From NCBI GenBank assembly GCA_963828705.1, contig CAWHGA010000038.1, positions 186,001-250,000 on the forward strand: a DNA stretch of 64,000 bases, read 5' to 3'. Below, one piece after another: positions 60,986 to 64,000 of the stretch. The notes below the pieces were generated by a model. The model ran no database searches and was not told where the DNA came from. It saw only the letters and a list, made by a program, of their open reading frames with translations. Positions within the stretch are counted from its first letter, which is position 1. Every line of letters starts with the position of its first letter. The position numbers were made by a program, and so were the translations under genes. Source of the stretch: CAWDJT01 sp963828705 (GTDB lineage: Bacteria > Desulfobacterota > Syntrophobacteria > Syntrophobacterales > Syntrophobacteraceae).

Positions 60986-61777
60986 TCATACAAGATCAGG
61001 TAAATCTTCCTTTTTCAAATTTCGGGCCAAACGGGTGCGCAGCCGCAAAACGGCTTTGGTGTGCAGCTGCGAAATGCGGGATTCCGTGTATCCCATGATC
61101 GCCCCGATTTCCTTCATGGTCAGTTCGTCGTAGTAATACAGGGAGAGGATGAGCTGTTCGTTTTTGGGTAAGGTCTCGATGGCTTCGGCCAGTTCATTGC
61201 GGAGCTGCTCCCGGTAGACCGCCTGGAATGGTCCATCCCCGGAAGTTGCCAATTGGGCTTCCCCCTGTCCATCCTGGGTGGCTTCCTGGATCTCCAACGG
61301 CATCAAAGAGATGCCTTTGATTTCATCGAGCATGTGGTGATAGCTACTTAGGGAAAGATTGAGTTCAGCAGCCAGCTCTTCATCAGTGGGGTACCGCCCC
61401 AGCTTTTCCAGGAGGGAAGCTGAGGATTTGGTCAGGAGGCTGCTCTTCTGGCGTAACGATCTGGGTACCCAGTCCATAGCCCGAATCTCATCCAACATGG
61501 CTCCTTTGATGCGGATCTTGGCATAGGTGCGAAACTGGATCTGTTGTTCCGGATCGAACTTGTCGATGGCGTCCATCAAGCCAATGACGCCGGCATTGAA
61601 GAGGTCATCCACCGACACATGGGGTGGGAGACGTGAAGCCAGACGCAGCGCCATATATTTGATGAGGTCACAATGGCGCAGGATCGTCTCTTCCTTGTCT
61701 GCGGGAATAGCCGGCTCCTTACTCCCTTGGACCTGCTTGGTGTACGGATTGTTGGGAAAACGGGCGCCGACAACCAC
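60986..61777 (-). CDS. fliA: Flagellar sigma-28 factor FliA
   Basis: 263 residues from GTG 61777 (CAGGAAGG upstream). Region 2: HCDLIKYMALRLASRLPPHVSVDDLFNAGVIGLMDAIDKFD and FRTYAKIRIKGAMLDEIRAMDWVPRSLR, the FliA-specific form. Region 4: TLPKNEQLILSLYYYDELTMKEIGAIMGYTESRISQLHTKAVLRLR. It recognises the TAAAG/GCCGA promoters noted upstream of flaG and cheR and is inhibited by FlgM (48.27 kb). Confidence 0.97.
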   Translation of the reverse strand: MVVGARFPNNPYTKQVQGSKEPAIPADKEETILRHCDLIKYMALRLASRLPPHVSVDDLFNAGVIGLMDAIDKFDPEQQIQFRTYAKIRIKGAMLDEIRAMDWVPRSLRQKSSLLTKSSASLLEKLGRYPTDEELAAELNLSLSSYHHMLDEIKGISLMPLEIQEATQDGQGEAQLATSGDGPFQAVYREQLRNELAEAIETLPKNEQLILSLYYYDELTMKEIGAIMGYTESRISQLHTKAVLRLRTRLARNLKKEDLPDLV

Positions 61778-61979
61778 TGCGTGGGCCTTCCTGTTTGCAT
61801 GCCAGCGAATTAGTCTCTTAGTTCCCAGCCCAGGGTATTGCCGATAGATCCCGCGAAGGGGTTTCGGGACACCTCATGAAAGCATGAAAACCCACCAACA
61901 CCAAGGAAAATCAGAACCCTGGTGTTCATCAGTGGATCACAACCAACACCTTTCGGTGCCCGCCGGTACCAGCCAACGC

Positions 61980-62912
61980 TCAAACGTTCAGGAGCCGCTT
62001 CCAGAAAAACTGTATGTTCCCTTGATTAAATTGGGGTGGAGGGGTTTTGTCAAGTCTGCTGGCCAGGCTGGCGAAGGCTTTGCTGGCTGGAGACTGGGGG
62101 AAAGCTTCCAGGAGGGGTTTCTGTTGAATGACGGCACGGGGAACATTGGGGTCGCTGGGAATATTGCCGAGATAGTCGAGAGACAGGCCATCCAGGAAAT
62201 GGTCGGCGACCTTGCTGATCTGCAGGAAGATGTTCTTGCCGCTGTGGTCATCCTTGACGTTATTGGTCAAAATCTTAAAATGACGTTCGCCGTGGCGGGT
62301 ATACAAGACCTTGATGAGCGCATAGGCATCGGTGAGCGAGGTGGGTTCAGCGGTGACAACGACGATTTTTTCCTGGGCGGCGACGTTGAAGTAGAGCACC
62401 GCGTCAGAAATACCGGCACCCGTGTCGATCAGCAGGATGTCGATCTGGGTTTCCAGCCCATCGAGCATTTCAAGAAGAATCAGCTTCTGCTCATCGGTCA
62501 GGCGTGTCAATTGATGTACGCCGGAGCTTGCAGGCATAACCAGGATATTACCGGGTCCCTTGACCAGCACTTCATCGAGTTCCCTGCTGCCGTCCAGTAC
62601 ATGGCCAATGTGATATTTGGGGGCCAGCCCCAGCAGGATGTCGACATTGGCCAGCCCCAGGTCCGCGTCCATGATGAGGACGCGCTTGCCCAGCCGGTCG
62701 AAGGCCAGCGCCAGGTTGACCACCACGTTGCTCTTGCCGACGCCTCCCTTGCCGCTGCTGACAGCCATCACGCGCACTGCGGAATCGACCTTGGGCATCA
62801 CCACGCCGCCGGTGCTGGCCACATCCCATGCCGTTGGCCCGCCATCGGCCACGCGGCGGAGTCCTGAGGCCTGATCCGTGCCATCTTGGCGGGTCCCGCT
62901 ATTCCTTGTCAT
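61980..62912 (-). CDS. flhG: Flagellar number regulator FlhG (MinD-like ATPase)
   Basis: 310 residues from ATG 62912 (GGAGAAGGG upstream), overlapping the flhF end by 14 bases. Deviant Walker A: MAVSSGKGGVGKSNVVVNLA; then VLIMDADLGLANVDILLGL, IDILLIDTGAGISD and EPTSLTDAYALIKVLY, all typical of FlhG/YlxH. It controls flagellar number and placement together with FlhF. The C-terminus carries FASLASRLD and a basic tail. Confidence 0.95.
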   Translation of the reverse strand: MTRNSGTRQDGTDQASGLRRVADGGPTAWDVASTGGVVMPKVDSAVRVMAVSSGKGGVGKSNVVVNLALAFDRLGKRVLIMDADLGLANVDILLGLAPKYHIGHVLDGSRELDEVLVKGPGNILVMPASSGVHQLTRLTDEQKLILLEMLDGLETQIDILLIDTGAGISDAVLYFNVAAQEKIVVVTAEPTSLTDAYALIKVLYTRHGERHFKILTNNVKDDHSGKNIFLQISKVADHFLDGLSLDYLGNIPSDPNVPRAVIQQKPLLEAFPQSPASKAFASLASRLDKTPPPQFNQGNIQFFWKRLLNV

Positions 62913-63990
62913 GGCCGCCCTTCTCCGGTGGGAAAAGTATCCCCAGCAACAACTTTCGGCTGGCTGGTTCGAGGTCTTCCGGCACTCGCTGTCCCGTCCC
63001 CACATAGGAGATAGGATGGGGGAACTGCAACAGCTGGTTGATCATGCTTCCAGGGGTGAGTGTCTCATCGATCTTGGTAAAAATCAAACTGTTGATCTTG
63101 AAATCGCGAAAATGCTTGATGGTCTGGCGCAAATCCTCATTCTTGGCCGCGGCGCTGAGCACCAGAAAATGCTGCAGCCTGGAGCATTCGGTGAAAACCT
63201 CCTGTAAATCGGCGACCTGCCGTGGCTGCAGACAGTTTTTCCCCACCGTATCAATCAGGATCACATCCATTCGTTGCAGTCGATCGATGGATTCTATCAG
63301 TTCAGCGGCGTTTTGCGCCACCAGCAGGGGCAGTTCAAGGATGTCGGCGTAGGTCTGAAGCTGGTCCAAAGCCCCGATCCGATAGGTGTCTACCGAAATG
63401 ACTCCGACGCGAAAACGGCGCTGAACCTTGAGATAGGCGGCTAGCTTGGCCAGTGTCGTGGTTTTCCCCACGCCGGTGGGACCGATGAAGGAGAAGACAT
63501 CCGGTTTGCTGGGCACGACCTCGCGGAATGGCGTCGCTATGCTGATTTTTTCTAGTAACTGGCGGCAAAATGCGCTCATGATGCGTTTTTCTCCCGGAGG
63601 TGCACCGTTCATCTGGGAAAGAGCTTTTTTCAAGGCGATAAAGGTGTGTTTCTCATCCAGACCGCGCATGAGCAGATGGTGGAAGACTCTCGCAACGGGT
63701 TCCTGGAGCTGCAGTTGCGAGAAATAGTTCTTGGAGGAGATGAGCATGGAGAGCAGGCCCTTGATCTCCCGCAGATCTTCCTCCACCTGGAGCTGAGTTT
63801 CAGGTGAAGGATTATCCGGAGCGGGCTGTGGGCAGGCAGGTTCCACCGCAGCGGTGATTTCGAACAGCGACCGCGTGGGTGTAACCGTGATCCTTCGATT
63901 TCCCAGAATGACCGCATCAGGTCCCAGTTCCTTTTTGACCTGTTGCAGTGCGCCTTGAACCGTTGCTGCCTGGTACGTCCTAATCTGCAT
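62899..63990 (-). CDS. flhF: Flagellar biosynthesis GTPase FlhF
   Basis: 363 residues from ATG 63990, ten bases from the window edge, so the ribosome binding site and promoter are not visible. SRP-type GTPase: N-terminal basic domain (MQIRTYQAATVQGALQQVKKEL), then the G domain with FSFIGPTGVGKTTTLAKLAA (P-loop), ISVDTYRIGALDQLQTYADI, DVILIDTVGKN (where DTAGR is usual) and LIFTKIDETLTPGS. It targets the basal body to its site in the membrane. First gene seen of the flagellar operon. Confidence 0.97.
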   Translation of the reverse strand: MQIRTYQAATVQGALQQVKKELGPDAVILGNRRITVTPTRSLFEITAAVEPACPQPAPDNPSPETQLQVEEDLREIKGLLSMLISSKNYFSQLQLQEPVARVFHHLLMRGLDEKHTFIALKKALSQMNGAPPGEKRIMSAFCRQLLEKISIATPFREVVPSKPDVFSFIGPTGVGKTTTLAKLAAYLKVQRRFRVGVISVDTYRIGALDQLQTYADILELPLLVAQNAAELIESIDRLQRMDVILIDTVGKNCLQPRQVADLQEVFTECSRLQHFLVLSAAAKNEDLRQTIKHFRDFKINSLIFTKIDETLTPGSMINQLLQFPHPISYVGTGQRVPEDLEPASRKLLLGILFPPEKGGHDKE

Positions 63991-64000
63991 GGTAGCCTAT

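Noticed and set aside
61884..62867. Plus-strand frame opposite flhG
   Set aside because: FlhG motifs are unambiguous on the minus strand; the plus reading is a mirror of them.

Overview
The window (about 58-60% G+C) looks like chromosome of a Gram-negative anaerobe of the Desulfobacterota / deltaproteobacterial type. Reasons: P- and L-ring flagellar genes (FlgI, FlgH), sigma-54 and sigma-28 promoter motifs in front of flagellar and chemotaxis genes, several response regulators, heterodisulfide-reductase (Hdr) type Fe-S flavoproteins, and a 2-oxoacid:ferredoxin oxidoreductase subunit next to NuoE/NuoF-type genes. I cannot name a genus. No tRNA, rRNA, CRISPR array or insertion sequence was recognised.

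Layout. 1-12.2 kb (+): an unusual electron-transfer locus. It holds a gamma/alpha 2-oxoacid oxidoreductase subunit entering from the left edge, an unrecognised protein, a giant helix-rich protein with an RnfB/AcsC-type CX2CX4CX16C Fe-S domain, its probable continuation, a NuoE-containing protein and a NuoF-like flavoprotein. 12.3-19.2 kb (+): GAF protein, DUF2231-cytochrome c protein, M16 protease, HEAT/SEC-C protein. 19.3-22.7 kb: radical SAM protein (-), D-aminoacyl-tRNA deacylase (+), DUF1285-like protein (+), lytic transglycosylase (-). 23.3-28.1 kb (+): FlaG, response regulator, SHOCT-like peptide, HD-GYP response regulator, histidine kinase, and two unknown small proteins behind a sigma-54-like promoter. 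28.3-36.4 kb: a PAS/sigma-54 activator (-) divergent from an operon (+) of TusA, MvhD-like, HdrA, second HdrA, winged helix, HdrC, HdrB-like and DsrE genes; the operon has an exact -24/-12 promoter. 36.8-45.7 kb (+): chemotaxis operon cheR-cheD-cheY-cheX-cheD-cheB-cheW-cheY-cheA-X-cheZ, with a sigma-28-like promoter. 46.0-47.6 kb (-): diguanylate cyclase. 48.1-48.6 kb (+): small ORF and flgM. 48.8-64 kb (-): flhF-flhG-fliA-fliL-like-(membrane protein)-flgF-flgG-flgA-flgH-flgI-motB-like x2-flgJ-flgN-flgK-flgL.

The right half is therefore a flagellar/chemotaxis superlocus with both arms of regulation (FliA/FlgM and sigma-54), plus c-di-GMP enzymes of both signs. The left half holds two redox systems: the 2-oxoacid/NuoEF locus and the sulfur-carrier/Hdr operon.

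Important caveat: at least 20 conserved genes or parts of genes change reading frame by one base, often at G runs (oxidoreductase alpha, giant protein, HEAT protein, HD-GYP regulator, MvhD, CheB, CheY, CheA, diguanylate cyclase, FlgL, FlgK, FlgN, FlgJ, MotB-like). Essential core genes are hit as often as accessory ones, so sequencing or assembly indels are the likeliest cause. I treat the pieces as single genes and give the approximate break points.
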